DNA from: Pseudomonadota bacterium
Lineage (GTDB): Bacteria; Pseudomonadota; Alphaproteobacteria; Caulobacterales; Aquidulcibacteraceae
Direction of reading: 5' to 3'
Length of the DNA: 64,000 nucleotides
Assembly (NCBI GenBank): GCA_020161405.1
Contig: JAIUOD010000003.1
Coordinates: forward strand, 62,001 to 126,000
The notes beneath the pieces are model-generated. The model was not told where the DNA came from and searched no databases. It worked only from the letters and a program-made list of their open reading frames with translations. Below, one piece after another: positions 51,896 through 61,971 of this stretch. Position 1 is the stretch's first letter. Every line of letters starts with the position of its first letter. A program made the position numbers and the translations under genes.

Positions 51896-53041
51896 ATGGG
51901 TGTAACAACACTTAGGGTTAATCTTACCGACGAAGACATTAGATCACTTATCAGGGGTGAATCTGATGAAGACAAAGCTATGGCTTGTTTTAGGCTTTGC
52001 AGACGTATTGAAACCGCAGATTTAGACGATAAAGAACGTCGTTTTGCAGAAGAAATATTAAGGCTTGTTGTTAGTGGGGCTGCGGAACGTGTAAGACGTG
52101 CGCTTGCGGTTACTTTAAAATCATCACCAAATTTGCCATCTGATGTGGCGTCTAAACTTGCGCGCGATATTGACGCGATTGCAATGCCAATTTTGGAAAA
52201 TTCACCAAGCCTTACTGATGAAGATTTAATTGAGATTATTGAAGCTGCGGAACCTGCACGTCAATTGGCTGTTGCGCGCCGATCTAATCTTTCTGTTGGT
52301 GTCACTGATGCGATGTGTGAACATTCAATTTCAGAAGTGATTACTACAGCGCTTAGAAATATAACCAACCAATTTTCCGAAGATGGTCTTACAACTGCCA
52401 TTGAGCGCTATCCAAGTGCGCAAGACATGGCAATTGCAATGGTGGAGCGCCCAATTCTACCTATCAATGTTGCTGAGAAAATTGCATCCAAATTCTCTGG
52501 TATTGTCTTTGATAAATTGGTTGAGCTTCATCAATTGCCGCCACAAATGGCAATTGATATTGCAACTGCAACCCGCGAACGTGCGTCAATTGATTTGGTA
52601 GCTCAAGCAGGTCTTCAAAGTGATTTGCGTCGTTTCGTGCAACAACTTAACCTTAATGGCAAGCTTACGCCATCATTTGTATTACGTGCGCTTTGCCAAG
52701 GTGAGGTGAGGCTTGTCGAATTTGCTATGGCTGAACTTGCCGGAATTCCGCATGAAAAAGCATGGCTTTTGGTGCATGATGGTGGGCATTTGGGGCTTAA
52801 GGCAATATTTGAACGTGCACAATTGCCATCTAATTTATATCCGGCATTCAGATCCGCAATTGATGTTCTTCATGAAACTGAATTTGATGGCAGTTTTGAG
52901 GATAGAAACCGCTTCAAAAAACGTATGATTGAGCGTGTATTAACTCGCTTCCAATCAATACCTGATTCTGATTTAAATTATCTGCTTGAAAAATTGGATT
53001 ATAAGAATTCAAGCGATGATGAAGGTCAAAAAGTTGCATAA
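51896..53041 (+). CDS. DUF2336 protein (first copy)
   Basis: A 381-residue cytosolic protein of the DUF2336 family, confined largely to alphaproteobacteria and built of repeated helices. Characteristic segments: RLVVSGAAERVRRALAVTL, AKLARDIDAIAMPILENSP, LAVARRSNLSVGVTDAM and MAIAMVERPILP. Function is not established. The ATG at 51896 follows GGGGG. It is convergent with an Hpt protein, and a second DUF2336 gene lies at 54512, which suggests a shared signalling system. Confidence 0.85.
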   Translation: MGVTTLRVNLTDEDIRSLIRGESDEDKAMACFRLCRRIETADLDDKERRFAEEILRLVVSGAAERVRRALAVTLKSSPNLPSDVASKLARDIDAIAMPILENSPSLTDEDLIEIIEAAEPARQLAVARRSNLSVGVTDAMCEHSISEVITTALRNITNQFSEDGLTTAIERYPSAQDMAIAMVERPILPINVAEKIASKFSGIVFDKLVELHQLPPQMAIDIATATRERASIDLVAQAGLQSDLRRFVQQLNLNGKLTPSFVLRALCQGEVRLVEFAMAELAGIPHEKAWLLVHDGGHLGLKAIFERAQLPSNLYPAFRSAIDVLHETEFDGSFEDRNRFKKRMIERVLTRFQSIPDSDLNYLLEKLDYKNSSDDEGQKVA

Positions 53042-53071
53042 AAAAGACCCCCAAATTTTTGGGGGTCTTTT
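53042..53071. terminator. Bidirectional intrinsic terminator
   Basis: AAAAGACCCCCAAA (53042-53055) and TTTGGGGGTCTTTT (53058-53071) form a perfect 14-base stem with T runs on both strands. It separates the convergent DUF2336 and Hpt genes. Confidence 0.9.
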
Positions 53072-53090
53072 TATTTAGAATTTAATTCAA

Positions 53091-53582
53091 TCAATCAACA
53101 GGGCCGTATTTTGCAACTTGATTTACCAATTCAGTAAGAAGCGCCGCACCAATTGGGTGTGTGCTATCTTTGATTTTTTGGTGAACCGCAGCAACAATTG
53201 CATTCACATGCGCTGTAAGCAATGCTTTTGGCGCTTTCGCGCGACCATTTGGGCTATCGATTAGGCGGCACAATGACCCTGCAAATTGTGATACAATTGG
53301 GAAGCCATAAGTTGTTCCAAGACCTTTTAAATCGTGTGCGCGGCGATAGAATTCTTCAACTTCCTTGTCGCCAGCACCAGGTTGAAGCATAAGTTTATGT
53401 GCTTCTTCAAGTTTGCGTAATTCATCATCAAGCCATGCACCAAATTGGCTTGACATACCTTCAAGGGCAGCCTCAGCACGTTTAATTGCCTCTGCGTCAA
53501 AGCTTTTGAAGCGGTTGCCTAATTTATTTTTTAAAGTATTTGGCGGCGAAAATACCTCAGCTTTTGCGCTGTCTGCACTCAT
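53091..53582 (-). CDS. Hpt-domain phosphotransfer protein
   Basis: A 163-residue helical protein. The phosphorylatable His83 is in RRAHDLKGLGTTYGF, the usual HxxKG form of histidine phosphotransfer domains. No kinase or receiver domain; so it is a free Hpt carrier between a sensor kinase and a response regulator encoded elsewhere. GGGAG lies 10 bases before the ATG. It faces the DUF2336 gene through a shared terminator. Confidence 0.82.
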   Translation of the reverse strand: MSADSAKAEVFSPPNTLKNKLGNRFKSFDAEAIKRAEAALEGMSSQFGAWLDDELRKLEEAHKLMLQPGAGDKEVEEFYRRAHDLKGLGTTYGFPIVSQFAGSLCRLIDSPNGRAKAPKALLTAHVNAIVAAVHQKIKDSTHPIGAALLTELVNQVAKYGPVD

Positions 53583-53662
53583 TAGTTTGCTCCCTCGGCA
53601 GGTTTAATAATGAACAATATTACAAACAAGCTAAATTTTCGTTACTATTACGGAAAATTTAA

Positions 53663-54442
53663 TTAAAATGCGAACTGTTCGGCTAAAACCCTATCATCAA
53701 GAGATCTATCTTTATCAAATAAAATGACCATGGACTTTGATAATTCCAAACATATTGTAACTTTAACAATATTTCGAATTTCTTGATTGTCCGCACTTGC
53801 TGCTACGGGGCGTAATTTGGGATCGATAATTTCAATCTCAACATTGCAAGTTTCGCGCAATAATGCGCCGCGCCAGCGCCTTGGTCTGAACACACTTATT
53901 GGCGTTAATGCTAATAAACCACAACCGATTGGCAAAATCGGGCCATGCGCAGAAAGATTATATGCGGTTGATCCAGCTGAAGTTGCAATGATTAATCCAT
54001 CGCATATCATGCGGGTCATTTGCTCTTTGCCATCGACCTTAATTGAAATTTTTGCTGCTTGATGGGTTTGGCGCAAAAGTGAAACTTCATTGATGGCATA
54101 TTCTTCAAAACACTTGCCCTCAGTGGTTTCGACACGCATTTTAAGCGGATGTATAATTGTTGGCTTTGCTTCTGAAATTCGTTCAATAAGATTGTCTTCG
54201 GAATAATCATTCATCAAAAAGCCAATGGTTCCTTGATTTAATCCAAATACAGGAAGCCCATCATTCATATGGCGCCTTAAAACTTCAAGCATCAAGCCAT
54301 CGCCACCCAAAGCTACAACTATATTTGCATTAGCTTCAGGGAAAGCGCCATATTTATGGCGAAGTTTAACCAATGCATCTTGCGCTTCGTCGCGCGGACT
54401 TGCCACAAAGGCTATTTTTTCATAATGTGACAAATCTTGCAT
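53663..54442 (-). CDS. nadK: NAD kinase
   Basis: Phosphorylates NAD to NADP. 259 residues from the ATG at 54442: the conserved GGDG at 46-49 (VVALGGDGLMLEV), the NQGTIGFLMN segment, and the substrate-binding SAGSTAYNLSAHGP then LLALTPISVF. It is the short bacterial form. Links with nadABC at the left end of the window in the same NAD pathway. No clear ribosome site in front. Confidence 0.93.
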   Translation of the reverse strand: MQDLSHYEKIAFVASPRDEAQDALVKLRHKYGAFPEANANIVVALGGDGLMLEVLRRHMNDGLPVFGLNQGTIGFLMNDYSEDNLIERISEAKPTIIHPLKMRVETTEGKCFEEYAINEVSLLRQTHQAAKISIKVDGKEQMTRMICDGLIIATSAGSTAYNLSAHGPILPIGCGLLALTPISVFRPRRWRGALLRETCNVEIEIIDPKLRPVAASADNQEIRNIVKVTICLELSKSMVILFDKDRSLDDRVLAEQFAF

Positions 54443-54511
54443 AAGAACCAAGTGCTACAAATTTGAAATCTTTTCAAGCGTTTTTGCAAATATTATAAAT
54501 TTACTATTGGG

Positions 54512-55528
54512 TTATTTTTCTTTGCTTTGTGCTTTGAATTGTTTGTATAATTGTTCCAAGGCAGAATGATTATCATATTTTGACCATAAGGATTCAATTG
54601 CCAACCTAAATTCAGGTCGATATACATGGCCATGCCCAAGGGCTTTTATCATTGGCGATACTTGGTCTAATTCAAAATCAATTGCGCGCGCTAAAAGAAC
54701 GAAAGTTTCAACTTTTTCTTTACCTAATGATATTTCAAGTTGTTCTTTGTTAATTTCAAAACGTTTGCAAATCACATCAAGGAAATCTTCTTTATTTCCG
54801 CTTTCAAGCTGATTGAAAGCCTCAAGCGCATTATAAGTATCGGCTGGACGCTTAGTGATTGTGAATTCATGTTCTATTTTTTCAATACTTGCACGTAAAG
54901 GATAAACTTTTTTCTCTTGAATATGGTCTTGGGCGATTTTAGAACCCAGCGCACTGGCTATTTCACGTAATTTATTTGAAACATCACGGCGCACCATGAA
55001 ATTATCAATTATTGTTGTGTCAGACTTCGCAATTTCGATTGCGCGGCGCATGGTTTCTTCGTTGATTGATGCGGTGTGGTTCTTGCTTAAAACTTCTACA
55101 ACACGAATTTCATTTACATCTACTAATGCGCTAGAAACAATTTCACCAATGTTGCTTCGTTCTGCAACACGTAAATGATGGTCAATAGTACCGTTTTTAA
55201 CGATTTTTGCTAAATCGGCATCTTCAAACTTTTGCGAAAAACTTATTACAGGTGCCGCAATATCTGCATCATCATGAGCGATTGATTGAACTAATGATTT
55301 TGGTGCCCAGTCTGCTAAAGAAACAGCGTTTGCAATTTTCTTTTTTAAAGTTGGTTCGATGTAATTATATAAATGTGAAAAAATCTCGCCAAAATATTGT
55401 AATTCTGCATCGTTAAAATCCCTTGTATGGGACAATAATTCATTTGCTGTTACGTCGGCTAGAGCGCGTCTACCCGAATCTGTTTTATCTTTCGCAAGTG
55501 CAATTAAATCAATTTTGGCATTTAACAT
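54512..55528 (-). CDS. DUF2336 protein (second copy)
   Basis: A 338-residue protein of the same DUF2336 family as the product at 51896, with LADVTANELLSHTRDFND, LKKKIANAVSLADWAPKSL, LRVAERSNIGEIVSSALVD and RRDVSNKLREIASALG. The helical repeat layout is kept, but sequence similarity between the copies looks low. AGGG precedes the ATG. It follows nadK on the same strand. Function unknown. Confidence 0.8.
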   Translation of the reverse strand: MLNAKIDLIALAKDKTDSGRRALADVTANELLSHTRDFNDAELQYFGEIFSHLYNYIEPTLKKKIANAVSLADWAPKSLVQSIAHDDADIAAPVISFSQKFEDADLAKIVKNGTIDHHLRVAERSNIGEIVSSALVDVNEIRVVEVLSKNHTASINEETMRRAIEIAKSDTTIIDNFMVRRDVSNKLREIASALGSKIAQDHIQEKKVYPLRASIEKIEHEFTITKRPADTYNALEAFNQLESGNKEDFLDVICKRFEINKEQLEISLGKEKVETFVLLARAIDFELDQVSPMIKALGHGHVYRPEFRLAIESLWSKYDNHSALEQLYKQFKAQSKEK

Positions 55529-55635
55529 ATTTGTTACCCTATGTTATTTAGGTAAATTCCGCGTAAACATAGTCTATATGGAATATTTTATAAATATTAT
55601 TGTAACTTATCTTTCGCTTGGGGGGATTAATCTAA

Positions 55636-56325
55636 TTGATTGCTAATAATATCAAATATATTTCAATAATATTTTTCTTGGTTTTTTCTTGTGATATATC
55701 CAATGCAGGTGCATGGCTTCCGTCTAAACATGAAAATCAAATTATCATAAGTGCAATACAAAATAATGATAATAATCAAAATATTGAAATTTATTTTGAA
55801 CATGGAATAAATAATCACTTTGCTTTTGTTTATGAACAAGGAATTGCAATTGAAAATGGCGCTAATGAAATTGGCGAAGCGCTTATAGCAACTAGATATA
55901 AATTATATGAAAAAGATAATTGGGTTGGGGCAGCACAATTTGGAATTGTTGCCAATGAGTTTTCAACACTAAAAGACACAAAAATAAATTATGAAATAAG
56001 AGCCTTGGTAGGAAAAGGTTTTTCCAATGGATGGGCAAATGTTGAAATAGGGTCACGCCAATGTTTAGGTTCAAACTCATTAAGGTGGGAAAGTACAATA
56101 GGCTTTAATGCATTCAAAAGCGACAAATTTATTTTAAAAGCCTTTGGTGAAAATGATGGATGCGCAAAAGGTATAAGCCGCGCGCAAATTTCATATGTTA
56201 AATCAATAGATTTAAAACCTATAGATAAAGAAATTGCAATTGAATTTGGTTATCGTGAAGGTATAGGTAATGACAAATTATATGCGCCAGGGCGCATTAT
56301 TATTGGTCTTTGGGCAAGGTTTTAA
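55636..56325 (+). CDS. Exported protein, probable outer-membrane beta-barrel
   Basis: A 229-residue protein with a signal peptide (YISIIFFLVFSCDISNA) and alternating polar and aromatic residues through the mature part (IEIYFEHGINNHFAFVYEQG, WANVEIGSRQCLG), ending GLWARF; a terminal Phe is the usual barrel-assembly signal. A pair of cysteines (QCLG, GCAKG) may bond. Family not recognised. The start is TTG at 55636 behind GGGGGG; no ATG is available. Confidence 0.65.
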   Translation: MIANNIKYISIIFFLVFSCDISNAGAWLPSKHENQIIISAIQNNDNNQNIEIYFEHGINNHFAFVYEQGIAIENGANEIGEALIATRYKLYEKDNWVGAAQFGIVANEFSTLKDTKINYEIRALVGKGFSNGWANVEIGSRQCLGSNSLRWESTIGFNAFKSDKFILKAFGENDGCAKGISRAQISYVKSIDLKPIDKEIAIEFGYREGIGNDKLYAPGRIIIGLWARF

Positions 56326-56345
56326 GGGGGCAAATTATATTGCTT

Positions 56346-59222
56346 CTATTTTGAATTCCTTTTGCCCTGTCTCTCTTTGTGTTTCAAAAGTGTTTCCTTC
56401 AAATATATTCCAGTATGCGAGCCTTCGATTTGTGCCACATCTTCGGGCGTGCCTTGACCAACAATTTGACCTCCGCCATCGCCGCCTTCAGGGCCTAAAT
56501 CTATCACCCAATCGGCGGTTTTAATAACATCAAGATTATGTTCGATGATTACAATTGTATTTCCACCTTCGGCAAGTTCTTGGAGTACTTCCATTAATTT
56601 GCGCGTATCTTCAAAATGAAGACCAGTTGTTGGTTCATCAAGAATGTAGAATGTGCGCCCAGTTGAGCGTTTTGAAAGCTCTTTGGATAATTTAACCCTT
56701 TGGGCTTCGCCGCCCGATAAAGTTGTTGCGGGTTGGCCGATTTTTACATAACCAAGGCCAACACGGCTTAGGGTTTGTAATTTATCGCGTATACTTGGAA
56801 CGGCGGTAAAAAATTCAGCGCCTTCATCAACGGTCATTTCAAGTACATCGGAAATTGATTTATTGCGATATTTTACTTCTAAAGTTTCGCGATTATATCT
56901 TTGCCCGTGACACGTATCGCAGGTAACATAAACATCGGGCAGAAAGTGCATTTCAATTTTTTGAACGCCATCGCCCTGACATGCCTCACAGCGCCCACCC
57001 TTAACATTGAACGAAAAACGCCCAGGGCCAAAGCCGCGCGCTTTTGATTCAGGTAATCCAGCAAACCAATCACGTATTGGCCCGAAAGCGCCAGTATAGG
57101 TCGCGGGGTTAGAGCGCGGGGTGCGCCCAATTGGACTTTGGTCAATATCAATGACTTTGTCTAAATGATGCAGCCCTTCAATTTCCTTATATGGTGCAGG
57201 GTGTTCAGCAGCACCATTTAATTTACGCGCCAAAACCTTGTATAAAGTCTCAATAATAAGGGTTGATTTACCGCCACCAGAAACACCAGTGATACAGGTC
57301 ATCACACCAAGCGGCAAATCAAGCGTAACATTTTTAAGGTTATTACCTGTGGCGCCAGTTAGGGTAAGCATTTTCTTTTTATTGATTTTGCGGCGTTTAT
57401 CAGGGATTGGAATTTCGCGCTCGCCACGTAAATATTGCCCTGTTATACTTTCTTTTGAATTTTCAATATCAATTGGCGCGCCTTGTGCAATCACTTGCCC
57501 ACCATGAACACCCGCCATTGGCCCCATGTCAATTACATGATCGGCGGTTAGGATTGCTTCTTCATCATGTTCAACCACCAAAATTGAATTACCCAAATCC
57601 CTAAGGCCGCGCAAAGAATGTAAAAGCCGCGTATTATCCCTTTGATGAAGACCAATTGACGGCTCATCCAAAACATAAAGCACACCAGTAAGGCCAGAGC
57701 CAATCTGACTTGCAAGGCGTATCCTTTGGCTTTCGCCACCCGATAATGTGGCGCTAGAGCGTTGTAAGGTAAGGTAATTAAGGCCAACATTGACCAAGAA
57801 ATTCAAGCGTTCACGGATTTCTTTTAATACTCGCGCGCCAATTTCTTTATGCCTATCGCTTAAAACATCATCTAATTCGCCAAACCATTTATGGGCATTT
57901 GAAATTGAAAAAGTTGATGCATCGGCAATATCAAGACCCGCGACTTTAACTGCCAATGCCTCTGGCTTAAGGCGTTTACCGCCGCATGATGGGCAGGTTT
58001 GGGCGGATTGATATTTTTCCATATCTTCACGCACCCAAGAGCTATCAGTTTCGCGCCAGCGCCTTTCAAGATTTGGCAAAACACCTTCAAATGTCTTTTT
58101 CGTTTCATAACGTCGCGAACCATCTTCATAGACAAATTGAATTTCTTCTTTGCCAGAGCCGTAAATAATTGTCTTTTGGGTTTCAGCTTTTAATTTTGAC
58201 CATGCTGTCGTGGAATTTTCGCCAAAATGATGGCAAATCGCCATTAATGTTTGAAAATAAAGCGGTGAATTACCCTTTGACCAAGGCGCAACAGCGCCAT
58301 CTTGAATTGATTTTTCCTTATCAGGAACCAATAATTCAGGGTCAAATTTCAATTGCAAACCCAAACCATCACAGGTTGGGCATGCACCCGCTGGATTATT
58401 GAATGAAAATAATCGTGGTTCAATTTCTGAAATCGTAAAGCCCGAAACAGGGCATGCGAATTTTTGCGAAAATAATATTGGTTCTTTTTTATTATCCTTA
58501 TCGGCATATTCAATAATTGCCAATCCATCGGATAATTTACATGCGGTTTCAAAACTTTGCGAAAGGCGGGTTTCCAAACCTTCCTTAATAACAATCCTAT
58601 CAACCACAATCTCGATTGAATGTTTGAACTTTTTATCAAGCTCTGGTGCATCTTCGAGGGCGTAAAATTCGCCATCAATGCGGGCGCGATTAAAGCCCTG
58701 TTTTATCCATGATTTGATCTCGGTTTTAAATTCACCCTTGCGGTCGCGAACAACAGGGGCAAGAAGATATAATTTTGCACCTTCTTCAAGTGCCATTGTT
58801 CTATCAACCATTTGCGAAATGCTTTGTGATTGAATTGGCTCACCGGTTGCGGGGGAATAGGGAATACCGATACGCGCCCATAAAAGACGCATATAATCGT
58901 GAATTTCGGTAACCGTTCCAACCGTAGAGCGCGGATTTTTTGATGTTGTCTTTTGCTCAATTGAAATCGCGGGCGACAATCCTTCAATTGCATCGACATC
59001 GGGCTTTTGCATCATTTCCAAGAATTGACGCGCATAGGCCGAAAGGCTTTCAACATAACGTCTTTGCCCTTCTGCATAGATTGTATCAAAGGCAAGCGAT
59101 GATTTACCGGAGCCAGACATGCCAGTAAGCACAACCAATTGACCGCGCGGTATTTCAACATTGATATTCTTTAAATTATGTTCACGCGCCCCGCGCACTC
59201 TTATAAAAGGTAATTCTGACAT
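56346..59222 (-). CDS. uvrA: Excinuclease ABC subunit A
   Basis: DNA-damage recognition ATPase of nucleotide excision repair. 958 residues with two ABC modules: Walker A GMSGSGKS at 34-41 and [10 protein letters not shown] in the second half, signatures LSGGESQR and LSGGEAQR, and the zinc fingers CPVSG...CPTC and CEACQG...CDTCHG. An in-frame second P-loop of the GGGKS type is common in alphaproteobacteria. GGGG precedes the ATG. A LexA box (59262-59276) lies 40 bases upstream, so SOS control is expected. Confidence 0.97.
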   Translation of the reverse strand: MSELPFIRVRGAREHNLKNINVEIPRGQLVVLTGMSGSGKSSLAFDTIYAEGQRRYVESLSAYARQFLEMMQKPDVDAIEGLSPAISIEQKTTSKNPRSTVGTVTEIHDYMRLLWARIGIPYSPATGEPIQSQSISQMVDRTMALEEGAKLYLLAPVVRDRKGEFKTEIKSWIKQGFNRARIDGEFYALEDAPELDKKFKHSIEIVVDRIVIKEGLETRLSQSFETACKLSDGLAIIEYADKDNKKEPILFSQKFACPVSGFTISEIEPRLFSFNNPAGACPTCDGLGLQLKFDPELLVPDKEKSIQDGAVAPWSKGNSPLYFQTLMAICHHFGENSTTAWSKLKAETQKTIIYGSGKEEIQFVYEDGSRRYETKKTFEGVLPNLERRWRETDSSWVREDMEKYQSAQTCPSCGGKRLKPEALAVKVAGLDIADASTFSISNAHKWFGELDDVLSDRHKEIGARVLKEIRERLNFLVNVGLNYLTLQRSSATLSGGESQRIRLASQIGSGLTGVLYVLDEPSIGLHQRDNTRLLHSLRGLRDLGNSILVVEHDEEAILTADHVIDMGPMAGVHGGQVIAQGAPIDIENSKESITGQYLRGEREIPIPDKRRKINKKKMLTLTGATGNNLKNVTLDLPLGVMTCITGVSGGGKSTLIIETLYKVLARKLNGAAEHPAPYKEIEGLHHLDKVIDIDQSPIGRTPRSNPATYTGAFGPIRDWFAGLPESKARGFGPGRFSFNVKGGRCEACQGDGVQKIEMHFLPDVYVTCDTCHGQRYNRETLEVKYRNKSISDVLEMTVDEGAEFFTAVPSIRDKLQTLSRVGLGYVKIGQPATTLSGGEAQRVKLSKELSKRSTGRTFYILDEPTTGLHFEDTRKLMEVLQELAEGGNTIVIIEHNLDVIKTADWVIDLGPEGGDGGGQIVGQGTPEDVAQIEGSHTGIYLKETLLKHKERQGKRNSK

Positions 59223-59261
59223 TTTGCCCCGATTTGCGACTCGAATTTATATCTAAAAATA

Positions 59262-59276
59262 GAACGTAATAAGAAC
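59262..59276 (-). promoter_or_regulatory. LexA (SOS) box of uvrA
   Basis: GAAC-GTAATAA-GAAC on the plus strand, that is GTTC-N7-GTTC for the minus-strand uvrA gene, the exact alphaproteobacterial LexA consensus. It lies 40-54 bases upstream of the uvrA start. uvrA is a known SOS gene in this class. Confidence 0.8.
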
Positions 59277-59399
59277 AATTCAAGTCATTTGCTGATATAT
59301 AATTTTAAAATGCAAAACTATTATGGCTTTCAAGATTATATAGGCATTTTTTAGGGATTTAAAAATATAATCTGAAAACAAGATAAATAAGTGACTCTT

Positions 59400-59900
59400 A
59401 TGCGAATTATTGCCTTTTCTATTATTATGATTTTATGCATTTGCGCCCAAAATGCAATCGCACAAGATTTTAAAGGCACGATGTTGAAAATCCATAATAA
59501 TGAACGCGCCATACTTAATATCGCACCATTAGAATGGGATGAGGATTTATCTAAAGAAGCGGGGGCATGGGCAGCCCATATGGCGCAAACGGGTGAATTT
59601 AAACATGCAAATGAGCACCAAAATAATGGTCATGGCGAAAATCTTTGGATGGGAAGTAAGGATTATTATTCCTTTGAATATATGGCGCAAATGTGGGCAG
59701 ATGAAAGAAAATATTTCAAATATGGCAAATTTCCAAACCTTATCAAAGAAGGCCATTTGTCAAAAGTTGGGCATTACACGCAAATGATTTGGAAAAATAC
59801 CAAGAAATTTGGTTGTGCCTATGCAACAAATGCAAACTTTACCTATCTTGTATGTCGTTATGATCCTGCGGGAAATTATATTGATCAAGTTCCATATTGA
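59400..59900 (+). CDS. CAP-domain (SCP/PR-1-like) exported protein
   Basis: A 166-residue protein with signal peptide (MRIIAFSIIMILCIC, cut after AIA) and one CAP domain: LKIHNNERAILNIAPLEWDE, the HANEHQNNGHGENL metal-site segment, GHYTQMIWKNTKKFGC and YLVCRYDPAGNYI. These are the four CAP signatures (HNxxR, GENL, HYTQMVW, C-x-Y-x-P-x-GN). Bacterial CAP proteins are exported and mostly of unknown role. The ATG at 59400 follows an in-frame GTG at 59391. Confidence 0.87.
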   Translation: MRIIAFSIIMILCICAQNAIAQDFKGTMLKIHNNERAILNIAPLEWDEDLSKEAGAWAAHMAQTGEFKHANEHQNNGHGENLWMGSKDYYSFEYMAQMWADERKYFKYGKFPNLIKEGHLSKVGHYTQMIWKNTKKFGCAYATNANFTYLVCRYDPAGNYIDQVPY

Positions 59901-59930
59901 CAAATATTATAAAGCGAACATATAGTGAAC
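59897..59930 (+). promoter_or_regulatory. SOS promoter of the lipoprotein-ssb unit
   Basis: TTGACA (59897-59902), an 18-base spacer and TATAGT (59921-59926) form a near-consensus promoter. A LexA box, GAAC-ATATAGT-GAAC (59916-59930), covers the -10 hexamer exactly, so LexA binding would block transcription. The transcript would begin near 59933 and read the lipoprotein and ssb genes. The -35 overlaps the stop of the CAP gene. Confidence 0.8.
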
Positions 59931-60028
59931 AAATAAAAATACAAAACTAAAAGTCATACGCACTTGCAAATTTGCGCTTGCGTGATGTAATGGATTATTA
60001 ATTTTGAATATTTGTGAACGGATATGGT

Positions 60029-60394
60029 ATGGCAAACATTAAACGCAAAGCAATATTGGCGGGAGTTATGATATTGGGTCTTGCACTTACTGGCTGTACT
60101 TATTCAGATGGTTCGCGCGCAGGTGTGGTTTCAAAATTTTCGCACAAAGGCTTTATTTGCAAGTCTTGGGAAGGTGAATTGGTTATGGGCGGTATGCGCA
60201 ATCAGCTTGACCAATCTAATATTAATTCGTCCGTTCCAAATGTTTTCCAATTTAGTGTTACTGATTCAAAAATCGTACCACTTGTTCAGGCAAAACTTGA
60301 TTCTGGTGAGCGTGCTGTCCTGCATTATAATCAAGAGATTTTACCGCCATTTTGCAACCGCAGGACGGCTTATGTTATTAAAGATGTTAAATAG
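60029..60394 (+). CDS. Lipoprotein of unknown function upstream of ssb
   Basis: A 121-residue predicted lipoprotein: hydrophobic start ([13 protein letters not shown]) and lipobox LTGC, then [25 protein letters not shown] and [19 protein letters not shown] near the end. The Cys pair may bond. I do not recognise a named function. An upstream GTG is in frame, but GGAT lies near the ATG at 60029. It is first in a two-gene unit with ssb (11-base gap) behind a LexA-controlled promoter, so it should be DNA-damage induced. Confidence 0.75.
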   Translation: MANIKRKAILAGVMILGLALTGCTYSDGSRAGVVSKFSHKGFICKSWEGELVMGGMRNQLDQSNINSSVPNVFQFSVTDSKIVPLVQAKLDSGERAVLHYNQEILPPFCNRRTAYVIKDVK

Positions 60395-60405
60395 GGAATT
60401 TGGAT

Positions 60406-60885
60406 ATGGCGGGTTCGGTTAATAAAGTTATTTTGATTGGAAATTTGGGGCGCGATCCCGAGATTAAATCTTTCCCATCTGGTGATAAAATTGCCAATTT
60501 CTCGGTTGCAACTTCTGAAAGCTGGCGTGATCGCCAATCTGGCGAGCGTAAGGAACGCACCGAGTGGCACAATATTGTTGTGCGCGGTGAAGGCTTGGTT
60601 AAAGTTGTTGAAAATTACGTAAAAAAAGGCAGCAAACTTTATCTTGAAGGTCAATTACAAACCCGCAAATGGCAAGATAAAGACGGCAATGATAGATATA
60701 CAACCGAAGTTGTTGTTGGTGGCTTTAACGGCCAATTGACACTTCTTGATGGACGTAATGGCGGCGGCGCATCTGGTGGTGGTTCTGATTATGAATCAGC
60801 AGGCTTTGGCGGAAGCCCACGTGAGGTTTCTGGCACGAAACAGAATTTCTCTAATAATGATTTGGATGATGAAATCCCGTTTTAG
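60406..60885 (+). CDS. ssb: Single-stranded DNA-binding protein
   Basis: Homotetrameric SSB that coats single-stranded DNA. 159 residues: OB fold about 1-110 ([56 protein letters not shown]), a Gly/Ser-rich linker, and the acidic partner-binding tip DDEIPF. The ATG at 60406 is preceded by AGGGA; an upstream TTG would add two codons. Located in an SOS-controlled unit and close to uvrA, as in many alphaproteobacteria. Confidence 0.97.
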   Translation: MAGSVNKVILIGNLGRDPEIKSFPSGDKIANFSVATSESWRDRQSGERKERTEWHNIVVRGEGLVKVVENYVKKGSKLYLEGQLQTRKWQDKDGNDRYTTEVVVGGFNGQLTLLDGRNGGGASGGGSDYESAGFGGSPREVSGTKQNFSNNDLDDEIPF

Positions 60886-60915
60886 TGCAAGATTAATTGT
60901 AATATAGTTTTATCT

Positions 60916-61311
60916 ATGGGCAGTTTCAAAAATCATAATGGTGGTTGCCATTGCGGCGCGGTTCGTTTTGAAGTGCAAATTACAGGGCATGAAGAAATTC
61001 GTGAATGCACTTGTTCAATTTGCACCAAAACCGCGCTTATTCATTTAATTGTTCCAAAAAGTCGCTTTAAAATCCTACAAGGCGAAGATGCGCTTACGCA
61101 TTATAAATTTAACAAGGGAATCGCCGACCATATGTTCTGCAAACATTGTGGTGTTAAGGCGTTTTATATCCCACGTTCAAACCCTGATGGCTATTCGGTT
61201 AATGCACGCTGTCTTGATGAATGGGGGGATTTGCCCTTTAAAATCGTTGAACCTTTTGATGGCAAAAATTGGGAACAGGCCAAATCAATTGCCCATCTAA
61301 GCAAAGAATAG
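60916..61311 (+). CDS. GFA/CENP-V family zinc protein
   Basis: A 131-residue protein with the GFA zinc-binding fold: GGCHCGAVRFEV (Cys11, Cys13), CTCSICTK (Cys31, Cys33, Cys36) and FCKHCGVKAFYIP. Members include the glutathione-dependent formaldehyde-activating enzyme Gfa, but most have other or unknown roles; the frmA/fghA pair here is 13 kb away, so a link to it is only a possibility. Follows ssb by 30 bases on the same strand. Confidence 0.87.
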   Translation: MGSFKNHNGGCHCGAVRFEVQITGHEEIRECTCSICTKTALIHLIVPKSRFKILQGEDALTHYKFNKGIADHMFCKHCGVKAFYIPRSNPDGYSVNARCLDEWGDLPFKIVEPFDGKNWEQAKSIAHLSKE

Positions 61312-61312
61312 A

Positions 61313-61885
61313 CTATTTAAAATCAACACCTTTAAAACATTGAGCATAAAAATTATCATTTTCATCAAGGCTTAGGTCATTTTTATCGATTTTTTTGGTG
61401 TTGTTTTCTCTTTTATAGGTTTGATAGTCTTTTAGATTGCCATTTTTATCAATTTGCAAAATTGTGTTTTCATATTTTTGATTGGGGAATTTTGGTGTGC
61501 TTTCATTTATATTTTCACCAAATTTTCCAATGATTTTATTCCCCTTTTGATTGGCAACAATATAGCCCATTTGCACCTGACCAAATGAACAGCCTTCGGC
61601 CCATACACCGCAAACGCGGCTGCCAATCTGTTTTAAAGTAAAGCTCCTGCCGCAAACCGGCATATTGGGCCATTTTAAAGCGGGGGTTTGCTTTCTTTCA
61701 TCTTCAAACTCAATGCGTGCTTCTTTAATTTGTTGCGCGGTGCATGGTTGGCTGCCCCATTCGGCTTCGCACATATAAGTATCATGCGACCAAAAACCTG
61801 AATAATTTGGTCTATCCAGCGCGCAAATCATTACAAATGATAATAATATAAAACCTTTTGAAATTTGAGCTTTTAGTTTTTGCAT
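61313..61885 (-). CDS. Unknown exported protein, 190 residues
   Basis: A probable exported protein with an N-terminal hydrophobic stretch (GFILLSFVMICALD) and several cysteines that could bond (YMCEAEWGSQPC, VCGRSF, VCGVWAEGCSFG). Two repeats of a Cys-Gly pattern suggest a compact disulfide fold. Rest is polar and Lys/Asn-rich. Not recognised. Its stop lies next to the GFA gene stop (convergent). Confidence 0.6.
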   Translation of the reverse strand: MQKLKAQISKGFILLSFVMICALDRPNYSGFWSHDTYMCEAEWGSQPCTAQQIKEARIEFEDERKQTPALKWPNMPVCGRSFTLKQIGSRVCGVWAEGCSFGQVQMGYIVANQKGNKIIGKFGENINESTPKFPNQKYENTILQIDKNGNLKDYQTYKRENNTKKIDKNDLSLDENDNFYAQCFKGVDFK

Positions 61886-61971
61886 GATTTATTTTTTCGA
61901 ATAGTCCCGTGCCAAAGTTTCGCCACTATTATCTGCAAATTAAGTGCATATTATGGCATAGAGGTTAGAAG

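Noticed and set aside
53604..53663. 18-codon frame behind GGCAGG between Hpt and nadK
   Set aside because: Too short, no hydrophobic or structural pattern, antisense to the leader of the Hpt gene.
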